Below are positions 8,047 through 16,811 of a stretch of 64,000 bases of DNA, piece after piece. Where the stretch lies: the NCBI GenBank assembly GCA_037720595.1, contig JBBJLW010000004.1, positions 117,587 through 181,586 on the forward strand, in the 5' to 3' direction. The notes beneath the pieces were generated by a model, which was given only the letters and a program-made list of their open reading frames with translations, made no database searches and was not told where the DNA came from. The DNA is from Gaiellasilicea sp037720595. Lineage in GTDB: Bacteria; Actinomycetota; Thermoleophilia; Gaiellales; Gaiellaceae. Numbering within the stretch: position 1 is the first letter of the stretch; each line of letters begins with the position of its first letter. The position numbers and the translations under genes were made by a program.

Positions 8047-9504
8047 ATGGACGAGGGGACGATGCTGCTGCTGATCGGCGCGGTGCTGGCCGCGAGCATC
8101 GTCGTCGCGCTCGGCGCGGCGCGAACCGGGTTGCCGGTGCTCGTCGCGTTCCTCGGGCTCGGGATGCTGCTCGGCTCCGACGGCCCCGGCGGGATCGAGT
8201 TCGACGACCCCGAGCTCGCCCGTGAGGTCGGGATCGTCGGCCTGGCACTGATCCTCTACGAGGGCGGGCTGCAGACATCCTGGCGCCGGCTTCGCCAGGT
8301 GGCGGTTCCCGCTGCGCTCCTCAGCACCGTCGGCGTGGTCGTGTCCGCCGTGCTCGGGGGAATCGCCGCCCACAGTCTCTTCGACCTCACCTGGCTCGAG
8401 GCGATCCTGCTCGGCACCGTGGTCGCCTCGACCGACGCGGCCGCCGTGTTCGCGACGCTCCGCTTCACCCACATCCGCCGTCGCCTCGCGCGGACGCTCG
8501 AGGCGGAATCGGGCGGCAACGACCCGATGGCGATCGCGCTCACGCTCGGACTGATCGCGTGGATCGAGCGGCCGGACTCGTACGGGCTGGACGACCTGCT
8601 GCTGCTCGTGGTGCGGCAGCTCGGCCTCGGCCTCCTCGTCGGCGTGATCCTGGGTGCGATCGCTTCGTGGGTTTTCGGGCGTCTACCGCACTCGATCGGG
8701 GCGTTTGCACCGGTGGCGTCGGTCGCTGCCGCAGCCCTCTCGTTTGGTGCCGCTGACGTGATCGGCGGGAGCGGCTTCCTCGCCGTCTACCTGGTCGGGC
8801 TCGCTGTCGGCAGCACGCCGTCTCGCTACCGCCGCCAGCTCGTCGCTTTCCACGAGGGGCTTGCGTTCCTGGCGCAGGTGGCGCTCTTCGTCGTCCTCGG
8901 CCTGCTCGTTTTCCCGAACGAGCTGCCGGAGGTGGCTCTGCCCGGACTCGCTCTCGCCCTGCTCCTGATGCTCGTCGTCCGCCCTGCCGCCGTGTTCGTC
9001 TCGACCGCGGTGAACGACTTCCACAGCCGGGAACGGCTGTTGCTCGGATGGGCCGGGCTTCGCGGCGCCGTCCCAATCGTGCTCGCGACGTTCGTGCTCT
9101 CGTCGGATGTTGTTGAGGCGAACACGATCTTCAACGTCGTCTTCTTCGTCGTCGTCGTCTCGGCGATCCTCCAGGGCACGACGCTCGAACGGGTCGCGGG
9201 CCGGCTGGGCCTCTTGTCCCCGGCCCCGCCGGCCCGCGAGGCCCCGCTCGAGGTCGACCCGCTCAGCAAGCTCGACCTGATCGACTTCGCCGTAGCCGCG
9301 GATCACGCGATCGCGGGTGCGTCCGTGCGGGAGGTCGGCCTCCCGCGCAGCGCGATCATCGCGGTCGTCGGCCGGGGCGACGACTCGATCCCTCCGCGCG
9401 GGAGCACGGTGATCGAGCCCGGCGACCGCCTGTTCGTGCTCGCGCCGCGCTCGATGCGGCAGGACGTCGAGGACGTCTTCTCGCGTTGGCGGCGGCGCGT
9501 CTAG
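8047..9504 (+). CDS. CPA-type cation/proton antiporter with TrkA_C domain
   Basis: 485 residues. Residues 1-390 form about 12 hydrophobic helices of the Na+/H+ exchanger fold, with family motifs LILYEGGL, VVASTDAAAVF, LEAESGGNDPMAIAL and GWAGLRGAVPIVLA. The Asp of GGNDP matches the ion-binding Asp of this family. After a linker, residues 410-485 form a TrkA_C-like domain (AGASVREVGLP, GSTVIEPGDRLFVLA), which in relatives senses nucleotides and gates K+/H+ exchange. ATG 8047 is chosen; ATG 8062 is an alternative preceded by GAGGGG. The stop overlaps by 4 bases the stop of the opposing coiled-coil gene. A second antiporter of the same design is at 19537-20967. Confidence 0.9.
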   Translation: MDEGTMLLLIGAVLAASIVVALGAARTGLPVLVAFLGLGMLLGSDGPGGIEFDDPELAREVGIVGLALILYEGGLQTSWRRLRQVAVPAALLSTVGVVVSAVLGGIAAHSLFDLTWLEAILLGTVVASTDAAAVFATLRFTHIRRRLARTLEAESGGNDPMAIALTLGLIAWIERPDSYGLDDLLLLVVRQLGLGLLVGVILGAIASWVFGRLPHSIGAFAPVASVAAAALSFGAADVIGGSGFLAVYLVGLAVGSTPSRYRRQLVAFHEGLAFLAQVALFVVLGLLVFPNELPEVALPGLALALLLMLVVRPAAVFVSTAVNDFHSRERLLLGWAGLRGAVPIVLATFVLSSDVVEANTIFNVVFFVVVVSAILQGTTLERVAGRLGLLSPAPPAREAPLEVDPLSKLDLIDFAVAADHAIAGASVREVGLPRSAIIAVVGRGDDSIPPRGSTVIEPGDRLFVLAPRSMRQDVEDVFSRWRRRV

Positions 9505-9716
9505 CGTTCGAGGAGCTTCAGCCGGTGCTCGACCTGCGCGACCCGGAGCTCGAGCGCGGCGAGCTCCTCGCGCGTGACGAGACCGAGCTCGCGCGCGATC
9601 CGGTCGCCCGTCTCCTGCGGCAGGTCGCCGAGCTTCCCGGCGCTCGCACGAAGCTGCGCGCCGAGCTCCTCGACGAGCTGCCGGAGCGCGAAGCTCGTGT
9701 TATCTCGCTCTGACAT
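9501..9716 (-). CDS. Small UbiK/BMFP-like coiled-coil protein
   Basis: 71 residues. The C-terminal segment VTREELAALELRVAQVEHRL is a heptad-rich coiled coil preceded by a helical region, and its layout matches the UbiK/YqiC (BMFP) family, small proteins that form trimeric coiled coils and help ubiquinone biosynthesis enzymes at the membrane. The assignment rests on pattern and length and is not certain. The gene lies 6 bases downstream of secDF and may be co-transcribed with it. Its presence near a UbiB-family gene is suggestive of a shared isoprenoid-lipid role, but this is inference. Confidence 0.6.
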   Translation of the reverse strand: MSERDNTSFALRQLVEELGAQLRASAGKLGDLPQETGDRIARELGLVTREELAALELRVAQVEHRLKLLER

Positions 9717-9722
9717 CGGCAG

Positions 9723-12515
9723 CTAGCGCGCCCGGCCATGGGGCCGCGACTTGCGCCGCTGTCGGCGCCGCTCGCGCTTTGCGTCGTTCGAGACGCGCGG
9801 AGCCTGCGGCTCGTCGTCGCCGGGCGTCGCAACCGGGATCAGCTCAGGAGTCGGCTCCGCTGCGGCGAGCGATTCGGCCTCGTCGAGCAGGTGCCCGACG
9901 GAGCTCGCGTCGCGCAGCTCGGTGTCGTCGCGGCGGCGGGCGTACTCCGGCTCGCGCTCCTTCAGCATCGCCACCAGCGGCGCCGCGATGAAGATCGAGG
10001 AATAGGCACCGGCGCCGATCCCGACGAGCAGCGCGAAGGCGAAGTCCTTCAGCGTCTCGCCGCCGAAGAGATAGAGCGTGCCGATCGGGAGCAGCGTGAT
10101 GAACGTCGTCGCGAGCGAGCGCGGAATCGTCTCCCAGAGCGAGACGTTGGTCATGACCCGGAACGACGTCCGCTTCATCAACGGGATGTTCTCCCGGATC
10201 CGGTCGAAGATGATGATCGTGTCGTAGATCGAGTAACCCAGGACGGTCAGCACCGCGGCGACCGTGGCGGTCGTCACCTCCCGACCGAGGAGCGCGTAGA
10301 TCCCGACGGTGATCAGCACGTCGTGGAGCAAAGCGACGATCACCGGGCCGGCGAACTTGGGCTGGAAGCGCAGCGCGATGTAGATCACGATCAGAAGCAG
10401 CGAGGCGAGGATCGCGAAGATCGCGCCCTCGGCGATCTGACGTCCGAAGCTCGCCGAGACGTTCTTGACGCCGATCGAATCGGCCCGGAAGGTCTCGCGG
10501 ATGTCCTTCGTCAGCCGATCTTGCTCGTCCTGGGTGAGCGACTCGGTTCGGATCTGGAACTCGCGATAGCTCTCGCCCGTCACCGCTCCACGTCCTTGGA
10601 TGACGGCGTCAGCCTGCCCGATCCCCTCCGCCTGGGCGCGTACTTCCTCCAGCGCAACGGGCTGCGGCGTCGCGAAGTTGATCTGCGAGCCACCCTTGAA
10701 GTCGATCCCGAGGTTGAGGCCGTTGAACACGATCGCGCCCAGCGAGAGGAGCAGGATGGCGCCGGAAATCGCGAACCACCGGTTGCGCAGCCCCACGAAG
10801 TCGCGCCGGATCCACTTCGGCGGCTCGCCCTCGGCGCCCATCAGCTTCGGGTTGTCGAACCACTTGAAGCCGGCGAGGAGCCCGAGGATGGCGCGCGTCG
10901 CTGCGACGGCGGTCAGCAGTGACATCAGCGTTCCGATCAGCAGCATCAGCGCGAAGCCCTTGACCCCCGCGGTCGCCACGAGGAAGAGGACGACGGCCGT
11001 GATCGCGGTGACGACGTTCGCGTCGACGATCGTCGCGAAGCCCTTGCCATAACCGGCCGCGATCGCCGCGCGCACAGACTTGCCCGCTCGATACTCCTCC
11101 TTCACGCGCTCGAAGATGACGACGTTCGCGTCGGCGGCCACCCCCAGGGTCAGGATCATGCCGGCGAAGCCGGGCAGCGTCAGCGTCACGTTGAAGACGA
11201 GGATTGCGGCGTAGAGGAAGGCCGCATAGATGCCGAGACCGATCACCGCGACGACGCCGAGGACGCGGTAGAAGATCAGCAGGAAGAGCGCGACGACGAG
11301 AAGTCCCGCGATCGCGGCCAGCTTCGCCTCGGCGAGCGAGTCCTTGCCGAGCGTGGCCGAGATCGCCGTCTGCTCGAGCGTCGTGAACGTGACGGGAAGG
11401 GCGCCGCTCTGGAGTACGAGCGCGAGGTCTCTCGCCTCGCCGAGCTCGCCGATGCCCGTGATCTGGGCGCCGTTCGTGCCGCGAATCCCGTTCGGGTTGT
11501 CGCGGAAATCGATCGACGGCCATGACTTGATCTCGCGGTCGAGCACGATCGCGAAGTGCTGGACGAAGTTCCGGTAGTCGCCTTGACCCCCGCCGATCGT
11601 GTTGAACTTGAGCTTGCCCCGCTGGGCCTCGCGGCCCGTGATATCGCCGAACTTGTCCCCGCCCTTGTCGGTGAACTGCATCGTCACGATCGGGCCGCCG
11701 CTCTGGGTGTCGAAGTCCTGGCGCGTGCCTGAGAGCCGAAGGTCCTCACCAGTCATCTCGGGGACCGCGTCACCCGCATCGATCGCGGCCTGGCTGCGGT
11801 CGAACTTGAAGAGGTAGTACGAGTTCTGCTGCGGGAACTCGCCGGGCACGCCGGGGCAGACCACCTCGCCGATCCCGCACTCGATCACGACGGTCTCCGG
11901 AGGCACTCCGAAGATCCGCCAGCCCTTCGGCAACTGACCCTTCTCGCCTTCCTCGCCGACGACAGTCGTCTGGAGGAGCGCCTCCCGTGTTGCGGCGGGA
12001 CCCGCGACGACCTTCTTCGTCTCGTCGAAGAGATACCACGTGTCCGTCGTTCCCTCCTTGACGAGCGCCTGCTGCCCGGAGAGCAGCGCGAAGACCGTCC
12101 CGGTTGCGACCGGGAATTGCTGCGCGTCGATCGAGGGGCGTACGAGGTTCGCCTCGAGGTCGTAGAGCTCGAGCTGCGCGGTCTGGCCGATGATCCTAAC
12201 GATCCGGCCGGGGTCATCGACACCGGGGAGGGCGATCACGATCTGGTCGTCGCCCTGCTTGCGGATGTCGGGCTCCGCGACTCCGAGCTTGTCGATCCGG
12301 TCACGGAGGATCTCGAGGGACCGGTCGAGGTCGGACTTCTGGAGCGGCCGGTTCTTCGGCGGCACCGCCTGCAAGGTCACCTCGAGCCCGCCCTGGAGGT
12401 CGAGACCGAGCGTCGCCTCCTTCTCGAACGGCGAGCCGGGCACGGCCAGGAGACCGACGCCGATCAGGCCGGCGACGATCAGCGCTACGAGGATGAGGTG
12501 CGGTCGGCGGTTCAC
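9723..12515 (-). CDS. secD: SecD-SecF fusion protein translocase subunit
   Basis: 930 residues, the length of SecD plus SecF in one chain. The SecD half starts with a membrane helix and the D1 motif LGLDLQGGLEVTL, followed by a large external domain that is longer than in short SecDs (about residues 60-380) and five helices with the family segment GVAADANVVIFERVKEE. The SecF half restarts near residue 585 with a helix and GIDFKGGSQINF, then five more helices with LGYSIYDTIIIFDRIRE. The tail is short, charged and basic (about 885-930). SecDF uses the proton gradient to pull exported proteins off the SecYEG channel. It follows yajC by 33 bases, forming the conserved yajC-secDF pair downstream of tgt. 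A fused SecDF is common in Bacillota and scattered in other phyla. Confidence 0.96.
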   Translation of the reverse strand: MNRRPHLILVALIVAGLIGVGLLAVPGSPFEKEATLGLDLQGGLEVTLQAVPPKNRPLQKSDLDRSLEILRDRIDKLGVAEPDIRKQGDDQIVIALPGVDDPGRIVRIIGQTAQLELYDLEANLVRPSIDAQQFPVATGTVFALLSGQQALVKEGTTDTWYLFDETKKVVAGPAATREALLQTTVVGEEGEKGQLPKGWRIFGVPPETVVIECGIGEVVCPGVPGEFPQQNSYYLFKFDRSQAAIDAGDAVPEMTGEDLRLSGTRQDFDTQSGGPIVTMQFTDKGGDKFGDITGREAQRGKLKFNTIGGGQGDYRNFVQHFAIVLDREIKSWPSIDFRDNPNGIRGTNGAQITGIGELGEARDLALVLQSGALPVTFTTLEQTAISATLGKDSLAEAKLAAIAGLLVVALFLLIFYRVLGVVAVIGLGIYAAFLYAAILVFNVTLTLPGFAGMILTLGVAADANVVIFERVKEEYRAGKSVRAAIAAGYGKGFATIVDANVVTAITAVVLFLVATAGVKGFALMLLIGTLMSLLTAVAATRAILGLLAGFKWFDNPKLMGAEGEPPKWIRRDFVGLRNRWFAISGAILLLSLGAIVFNGLNLGIDFKGGSQINFATPQPVALEEVRAQAEGIGQADAVIQGRGAVTGESYREFQIRTESLTQDEQDRLTKDIRETFRADSIGVKNVSASFGRQIAEGAIFAILASLLLIVIYIALRFQPKFAGPVIVALLHDVLITVGIYALLGREVTTATVAAVLTVLGYSIYDTIIIFDRIRENIPLMKRTSFRVMTNVSLWETIPRSLATTFITLLPIGTLYLFGGETLKDFAFALLVGIGAGAYSSIFIAAPLVAMLKEREPEYARRRDDTELRDASSVGHLLDEAESLAAAEPTPELIPVATPGDDEPQAPRVSNDAKRERRRQRRKSRPHGRAR

Positions 12516-12548
12516 GAAAGGGGGCTGGCCACGAGGCCGGGGAACAGA

Positions 12549-12905
12549 TTAGCCGCGCTTCGACTCGCTCGGGGCTCCGTCCGCGTCGTCCTCGACGACC
12601 TCGCCCTCGAGCACGTCCAGCTCCCCTTCGGCGTCCCCATCCGCGTCGTCGTCGGGCGGAATCACGGCCGCGACGGCGCGGCGCGCCATCCGGACGCGCG
12701 TGCCGGGCGCGATCTCCACCTCGAGCTCGTCGGCGTCGCCGATTGCGCGGACATGACCATAGAGACCGCCGGCGGTGAGGATCTCGTCCCCGATCTCGAC
12801 CGATGAGAGGAGTTGCTGCTGCGCGAGCTTGCGCTTGGCCTGCGGCCGGATCAGAAGGAGCCAGAGCAGGGCGAACATCGCGACGAGAATGACGAGCTGT
12901 CCCAC
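12549..12905 (-). CDS. yajC: YajC, preprotein translocase accessory subunit
   Basis: 118 residues. One N-terminal membrane helix (residues 3-20) ends in the family signature LLLIRPQAKRK, followed by the conserved small domain VEIGDEILTAGGLYGHV. After residue 85 there is an acidic Asp/Glu-rich tail specific to this lineage. YajC associates with SecDF in the inner membrane. The start is a GTG at 12905 with AGGAGG at 12909-12914; this ribosome site overlaps the stop codon of tgt, so translation is probably coupled. A spacing of 3 bases is short but the match to the anti-SD is perfect. Confidence 0.95.
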   Translation of the reverse strand: MGQLVILVAMFALLWLLLIRPQAKRKLAQQQLLSSVEIGDEILTAGGLYGHVRAIGDADELEVEIAPGTRVRMARRAVAAVIPPDDDADGDAEGELDVLEGEVVEDDADGAPSESKRG

Positions 12906-12912
12906 GATCCTC

Positions 12913-14028
12913 CTAGAGAGCCTCAGGGCCGCCGGCGAGCCGCGAGAGTCGCTCCTCCGTGTAGGCCCGGAGCTCGCCTCGTTCGATCGCCGCCCGTGCG
13001 CCCGCGGTCAGTTCGAGCAAGAAGTGGAGATTATGCAGGCTGAGCAGGCGGAGACCGAGCAGTTCCTCCTGGTTGATCAGGTGGCGGACGTAGGCCCGTG
13101 AGAAGCGCGTGCAAGCGGGGCAGCCGCAGCCCTCCTCGAGCGGGCGGGGATCGCGGGCGAAGCGAGCGTTCTTGAGGTTGAGCCGGCCGGCCCCGGTGAG
13201 AGCCGAGCCGGTGCGGGCCGTGCGCGTCGGCAGGACGCAGTCGAACAGATCGATTCCGGCCTCGATTACGCGCAGGATCCCCTCGGCGTCGCCGATCCCC
13301 ATGAAGTAGCGCGGCCGCTCGGCGGGCAGGAGCGACGCCGCCCAAGTCGTGGTAGCGAACATCGCCTCCCGGCTCTCCCCCACGGCGAGCCCTCCGAGCG
13401 CGTAGCCGTCGAAGTCGAGCGCCGTGAGCTCCTCGATCGAGCGGCGCCGCAGCTCCTCGTCCGCCGCGCCCTGCGTGATCCCGAAGACGAGCTGGCCGTC
13501 CGCACGCTCGCTCTCGCGCTGCCGGGCGGCCCACAGGCTCGTGCGGCGGACTGCCTGCTCGAGCTCGGCGCGTGGAACCCCGGCCGGCGGACAGATGTCG
13601 AGGCACATCGCGATGTCCGAGCCGAGATTCCGCTGGATCCGCGCGGCGAGCTCCGGGGTGAACCGCTCGTGCGCGCCGTCGTAGACCGAGCGAAAGGCGA
13701 CGCCGTCATCGTCGACGGCGAGCAGCGTGTCGCGGAGCGAGAAGACCTGAAAGCCGCCGGAATCGGTCAGGATCGGCCCGTCCCAGCCCGAGAAGACGTG
13801 CAGGCCACCGAGCTCTGCGATCAGCTCGTCACCGGGCCGGAAGTGGAGGTGGTAGGTGTTGCCGAGGATGATCTGCGAGCCGACCGCGCGCAACTCGTCC
13901 GGGTCGAGGCTCTTGACGGTGCCCTTCGTCCCGACCGGCATGAACGCCGGGGTGCGCACCTCGCCGTGGGCGGTGCGGAGGATCCCGGCGCGAGCGGCGC
14001 CGTCGGTGGCGACAACACTGAAGCTCAT
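12913..14028 (-). CDS. tgt: Queuine/preQ1 tRNA-guanine transglycosylase
   Basis: 371 residues. Exchanges guanine 34 of GUN tRNAs for preQ1 in the queuosine pathway. Visible motifs: substrate-binding LTDSGGFQVFSL, the nucleophile Asp in the FDCVLPTRTAR block, and the zinc site CGCPAC plus His in SLHNLHFLL near the C-terminus. ATG 14028 is chosen because it makes an ATGA overlap with the upstream 115-residue gene; a start at 14046 would add six residues. Part of the unit queA, unknown gene, tgt, yajC, secDF. The next enzyme in the pathway after QueA, the epoxyqueuosine reductase QueG, is encoded at 33020-34024. Confidence 0.96.
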   Translation of the reverse strand: MSFSVVATDGAARAGILRTAHGEVRTPAFMPVGTKGTVKSLDPDELRAVGSQIILGNTYHLHFRPGDELIAELGGLHVFSGWDGPILTDSGGFQVFSLRDTLLAVDDDGVAFRSVYDGAHERFTPELAARIQRNLGSDIAMCLDICPPAGVPRAELEQAVRRTSLWAARQRESERADGQLVFGITQGAADEELRRRSIEELTALDFDGYALGGLAVGESREAMFATTTWAASLLPAERPRYFMGIGDAEGILRVIEAGIDLFDCVLPTRTARTGSALTGAGRLNLKNARFARDPRPLEEGCGCPACTRFSRAYVRHLINQEELLGLRLLSLHNLHFLLELTAGARAAIERGELRAYTEERLSRLAGGPEAL

Positions 14029-14372
14029 GTGGCTGGCCAGCCCCATTCGTCACCGAAGCGGCCTTCGGTAGCTGTCGTCCATCCCATCGCGGCGATGTCA
14101 GCCCTGTCGGGGCGGGCGGCGAACTCGCGCAGCAGGTCGGCACCACGCCCGTCGAGCTGTTCGAGTGCACGCTCGACGAGGTCGTCGGCGTCCAGTGCGA
14201 GCAGCCGGGCCGCGTCGAAGGGCAGCGGCATGTCGATCAGCCCCTCGCGGACATCGCCGCGCGCCTCCTCGGCGGCGACGCGGCGTCCGGCCGCCACGAA
14301 AGCACCGAGGAGCGTGCCCTCGGACCGCTCCCGAACCGCCCGCGCCGCGAGCTCTGCGACGGTCGCCGTCAC
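14025..14372 (-). CDS. Unknown 115-residue protein between queA and tgt
   Basis: A small gene wedged between queA and tgt with 4-base overlaps on both sides: its GTG start (14372) overlaps the queA stop as GTGA, and its stop overlaps the tgt start as ATGA. Such coupling argues strongly that it is real and is made together with the two queuosine enzymes. The sequence is mostly helical, Ala/Arg/Glu-rich, with LPFDAARLLALDADDLVERA in the middle and a Trp-rich end (MGWTTATEGRFGDEWGW). There is no signal peptide, membrane helix or metal motif. I do not recognise the family. A role in tRNA handling is only suggested by position. Confidence 0.75.
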   Translation of the reverse strand: MTATVAELAARAVRERSEGTLLGAFVAAGRRVAAEEARGDVREGLIDMPLPFDAARLLALDADDLVERALEQLDGRGADLLREFAARPDRADIAAMGWTTATEGRFGDEWGWPAT

Positions 14373-15322
14373 AGAATCAGCATCGCATCGCCGAAGGAGT
14401 AGAACCGATACCGCTCGGCGATCGCGAGCTCGTACAGCCGCCGCGTTTCCTCCACGCCGGCGAACGCCATCACGAGCGCGAGGAGGGTCGAGCGGGGAAG
14501 GTGGAAGTTCGTCAGCAGCGCGTCGACTCGGCGGAACTCGAACCCCGGCGTGACGAACAGCCGCGTGCGCCCTTGCAACAGACGGTTTCTTGCGACCGTC
14601 TCGAGCACTCGCACGCTCGTCGTCCCGATCGCGAGGACGCGCTCGGCAGTGGCGATTCGCTCCCACGCGGCGGGTCGGACCGAATAGCGCTCGCCGTGCA
14701 GCTCGTGCTCCTCGACCGTGTCGGCCGTGAGCGGCCGAAAGGTATCGAGGCCGACATGGAGAGTTACGCGCTCGACGGCCAGGCGGCCGAGCAGCTCAGA
14801 CGTGAAGTGGAGTCCGGCCGTCGGCGCCGCGACCGAGCCGGCCTCGTCCGCGTAGACGGTTTGGTAGCGGAGCGGGTCGGCGAGCGGCTCTGTGATGTAC
14901 GGAGGCAGCGGCGTCTTTCCCGAGGGCTCCCCGCTCAGCCGGATCAGCCACCGTCCCTCGCCGAGCGCCTCGACCAGCTCGACGGCCCCGAGGCGGTCGC
15001 CCGGTCGCAGCTTCCGGGACGGTCGCGCGAGGGCCACCCACGTGCTGGATCCAGCGCCGTTTTCGTCCAATGGCTCGAGCAGCAGCACCTCGGCCGCGCC
15101 GCCGGTCGAACGTCGCAGATCGAGACGCGCGGGGATGACGCGGGTGTCGTTAACGACCACGAGCTCGCCATGCAATTCCTCCGGCAACTCCGCGAAGATC
15201 CGGTGACGGATCGCGCCGGTGGCGCGGTCGTAGACGAGAAGCCGTGAGTCGTCCCGCCGCTCCGGCGGCTGCTGCGCGATCAGGTCCTGAGGCATCTCGT
15301 ACTCGAGTTCCGTCGAGTCCAT
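14369..15322 (-). CDS. queA: QueA, S-adenosylmethionine:tRNA ribosyltransferase-isomerase
   Basis: 317 residues, slightly shorter than the usual 340-350. QueA transfers and isomerises the ribosyl of S-adenosylmethionine onto preQ1-tRNA to give epoxyqueuosine. Visible signatures: LIAQQPPERRDDSRLLV near the N-terminus, VVVNDTRVIPARL, the segment SVAAPTAGLHFT, HVGLDTFRPL, the EEHELHGERY block, and FVTPGFEFRRVDALLTNFHLP close to the C-terminus. It heads the leftward queA-tgt-yajC-secDF unit and is divergent from a coiled-coil gene across 26 bp, so the unit's promoter must lie within or very close to that gap. Confidence 0.96.
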   Translation of the reverse strand: MDSTELEYEMPQDLIAQQPPERRDDSRLLVYDRATGAIRHRIFAELPEELHGELVVVNDTRVIPARLDLRRSTGGAAEVLLLEPLDENGAGSSTWVALARPSRKLRPGDRLGAVELVEALGEGRWLIRLSGEPSGKTPLPPYITEPLADPLRYQTVYADEAGSVAAPTAGLHFTSELLGRLAVERVTLHVGLDTFRPLTADTVEEHELHGERYSVRPAAWERIATAERVLAIGTTSVRVLETVARNRLLQGRTRLFVTPGFEFRRVDALLTNFHLPRSTLLALVMAFAGVEETRRLYELAIAERYRFYSFGDAMLIL

Positions 15323-15348
15323 CCGACGCGGAGCGTAGCCTCACGCCC

Positions 15349-15777
15349 GTGGACGAACAGGTTCTCGAGCGAGCGAAAGCGCGGATCGCGGACGCGGCGG
15401 CCGGACGGGTGGCGCCGGTACAGCTCGAGGCGGCGCTCTCGCGCTCGCGCGTTCAAATCGAGGCGCTCGCGCAGGCAGCCGCGGAACTCGAGGGCGCGCT
15501 GCCGGAACAGATCGGCGCGGCCGTCCGAGATGGCCTCCGCGTCGAGGTGCTCCCGGTCGCGCGGCACATTGCCGAGATCCGCGGTCTCCTGAATCAGGCG
15601 ATACGCCGGCTCGAGCGGCTCGAGGGAGACCTGCTCGCCGAGCGACACGCCCGCATCGACGATCTGGCGCTCCTCGTCGATCTCGTGTCGTCGGGCTGGA
15701 GAGGTGTAGACGGCCGGCTCGAGCGCCTCGAGCAGATCCAGGACGGCGCCGGGCTCCGCCACTTGCGCGCCGGATAG
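15349..15777 (+). CDS. Predicted coiled-coil protein
   Basis: 142 residues from GTG 15349; the in-frame stretch further upstream overlaps queA and looks like its antisense. Nearly all of the protein is alpha-helical with heptad spacing of Leu/Ile/Val (LEAALSRSRVQIEALAQAAAELEGAL; and RRLERLEGDLLAERHARIDDLALL), ending in GWRGVDGRLERLEQIQ. No membrane segment, no enzyme motif. Divergent from queA and convergent with the UbiA-type gene that follows, so it is probably transcribed alone. Function unknown. Confidence 0.6.
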   Translation: MDEQVLERAKARIADAAAGRVAPVQLEAALSRSRVQIEALAQAAAELEGALPEQIGAAVRDGLRVEVLPVARHIAEIRGLLNQAIRRLERLEGDLLAERHARIDDLALLVDLVSSGWRGVDGRLERLEQIQDGAGLRHLRAG

Positions 15778-15783
15778 CACTCC

Positions 15784-16686
15784 TCACACGAGAATCGCCG
15801 CGCATGTGACGGCCCACGCGGCGACAGTCGCGAGGATCGGAGCGTCTGTGACGAGCACGTTCTCCGGCTCTTCGCCCTTCCCGGCGCGGTGGAGCAGGAG
15901 CACGTAGCGGAAGATCCCGAAGACGACGAAAGGGATCGTCGCCGCAAGCGCTTGAGACTCCCGGGCAGTCAGCGTGTAGACGGTGTACGCGAGCACGGTC
16001 GCAGCGGCCACGACCGCGATGAGCTGGTCGACGAGCTCGAGTGAATAGCCCTCGAGCACGGGCCGGCCCGGTGTCTCCTCCGCGCCCACGAGCACGAGCT
16101 CGCCCCGCCGCTTCCCCAGAGCGAGGAAGAGAGCGAGGAGTGCCGTACAGACGAGCAGCCACGGTGAGATCCGCACGTCGACCGCATCGGCGCCCGCGGC
16201 GGCGCGAACGACGAAGAGTCCTGCGATCGTCATCACGTCGACGAGCACGACGTGCTTGAGACCGAGCGTGTACGCCGCCTGGATCGCCAGGAAGAGCGCC
16301 AGAAAGCCGAGCGCCAGAACTCCGAGAACGGCGGCGAGCACGACCGCGACCCCACCGAGCGTGGCCGCTGCGAGCGCCGCTCGTCGTGGAGCAAGCTCGC
16401 CGCGCGCTACCGGCCGCCGGCACTTGACCGGATGGAGGCGATCAACCGGTGCGTCGACGAGGTCGTTGACCAGATACGCCGCGCTCGAGGCCGCGCAGTA
16501 GAGCGCGAACGCCGCTCCCGCCTGAAGCCATCGTCCAGCATCGCCGATCTCGGCCGCGAAGACGATGCCCGCGAACAGGAGGAGGTTCTTCGTCCACTGC
16601 CGAGGCCGGAGCGCCACGCCGAGAGCAACCGCCGGCCGACGCCACGGCTGAAGCATTACAACAGCGGCCGGTTCCGAAAGGGACAC
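15784..16686 (-). CDS. UbiA-family prenyltransferase, decaprenyl-phosphate phosphoribosyltransferase-like
   Basis: 300 residues with about nine hydrophobic helices. The two Asp-rich motifs of the UbiA superfamily are seen as NDLVDAPVDRLHPVKCRRP (residues about 65-83) and DVMTIAGLFVVRAAAG (about 140-156). The first motif's HPVK/RPVA layout and the N-terminal RPRQWTKNLLLFAG match decaprenyl-phosphate 5-phosphoribosyltransferases (mycobacterial Rv3806c type), which start decaprenyl-phospho-arabinose synthesis for the cell wall. The precise acceptor lipid is inferred. GTG 16686 is preferred because AGGA lies 7 bases upstream; ATG 16656 is an alternative without a ribosome site. Confidence 0.88.
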   Translation of the reverse strand: MSLSEPAAVVMLQPWRRPAVALGVALRPRQWTKNLLLFAGIVFAAEIGDAGRWLQAGAAFALYCAASSAAYLVNDLVDAPVDRLHPVKCRRPVARGELAPRRAALAAATLGGVAVVLAAVLGVLALGFLALFLAIQAAYTLGLKHVVLVDVMTIAGLFVVRAAAGADAVDVRISPWLLVCTALLALFLALGKRRGELVLVGAEETPGRPVLEGYSLELVDQLIAVVAAATVLAYTVYTLTARESQALAATIPFVVFGIFRYVLLLHRAGKGEEPENVLVTDAPILATVAAWAVTCAAILV

Positions 16687-16756
16687 GCGACGATCCTATT
16701 GACACAGAATCGGCACGAAGCCGTGACGGTTCCGCGCGTTCTCGGCCGGTACGATT

Positions 16757-16785
16757 CCCGCAGGGATTGCGGGTGGACCCCACCC
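16757..16785. terminator. Overlapping hairpins between a kinase gene and the UbiA-type gene
   Basis: Two perfect 6-bp stems: CCCGCA/TGCGGG (16757-16773) and GGGTGG/CCACCC (16771-16785), which overlap and so are mutually exclusive. They lie just after the stop of the leftward sensor kinase (16812) and upstream of the UbiA-type gene. No U-tract follows, so a terminator role is only likely from position. Confidence 0.35.
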
Positions 16786-16811
16786 AGGGCGGAGAGCGGT
16801 CGTACGTCGTC

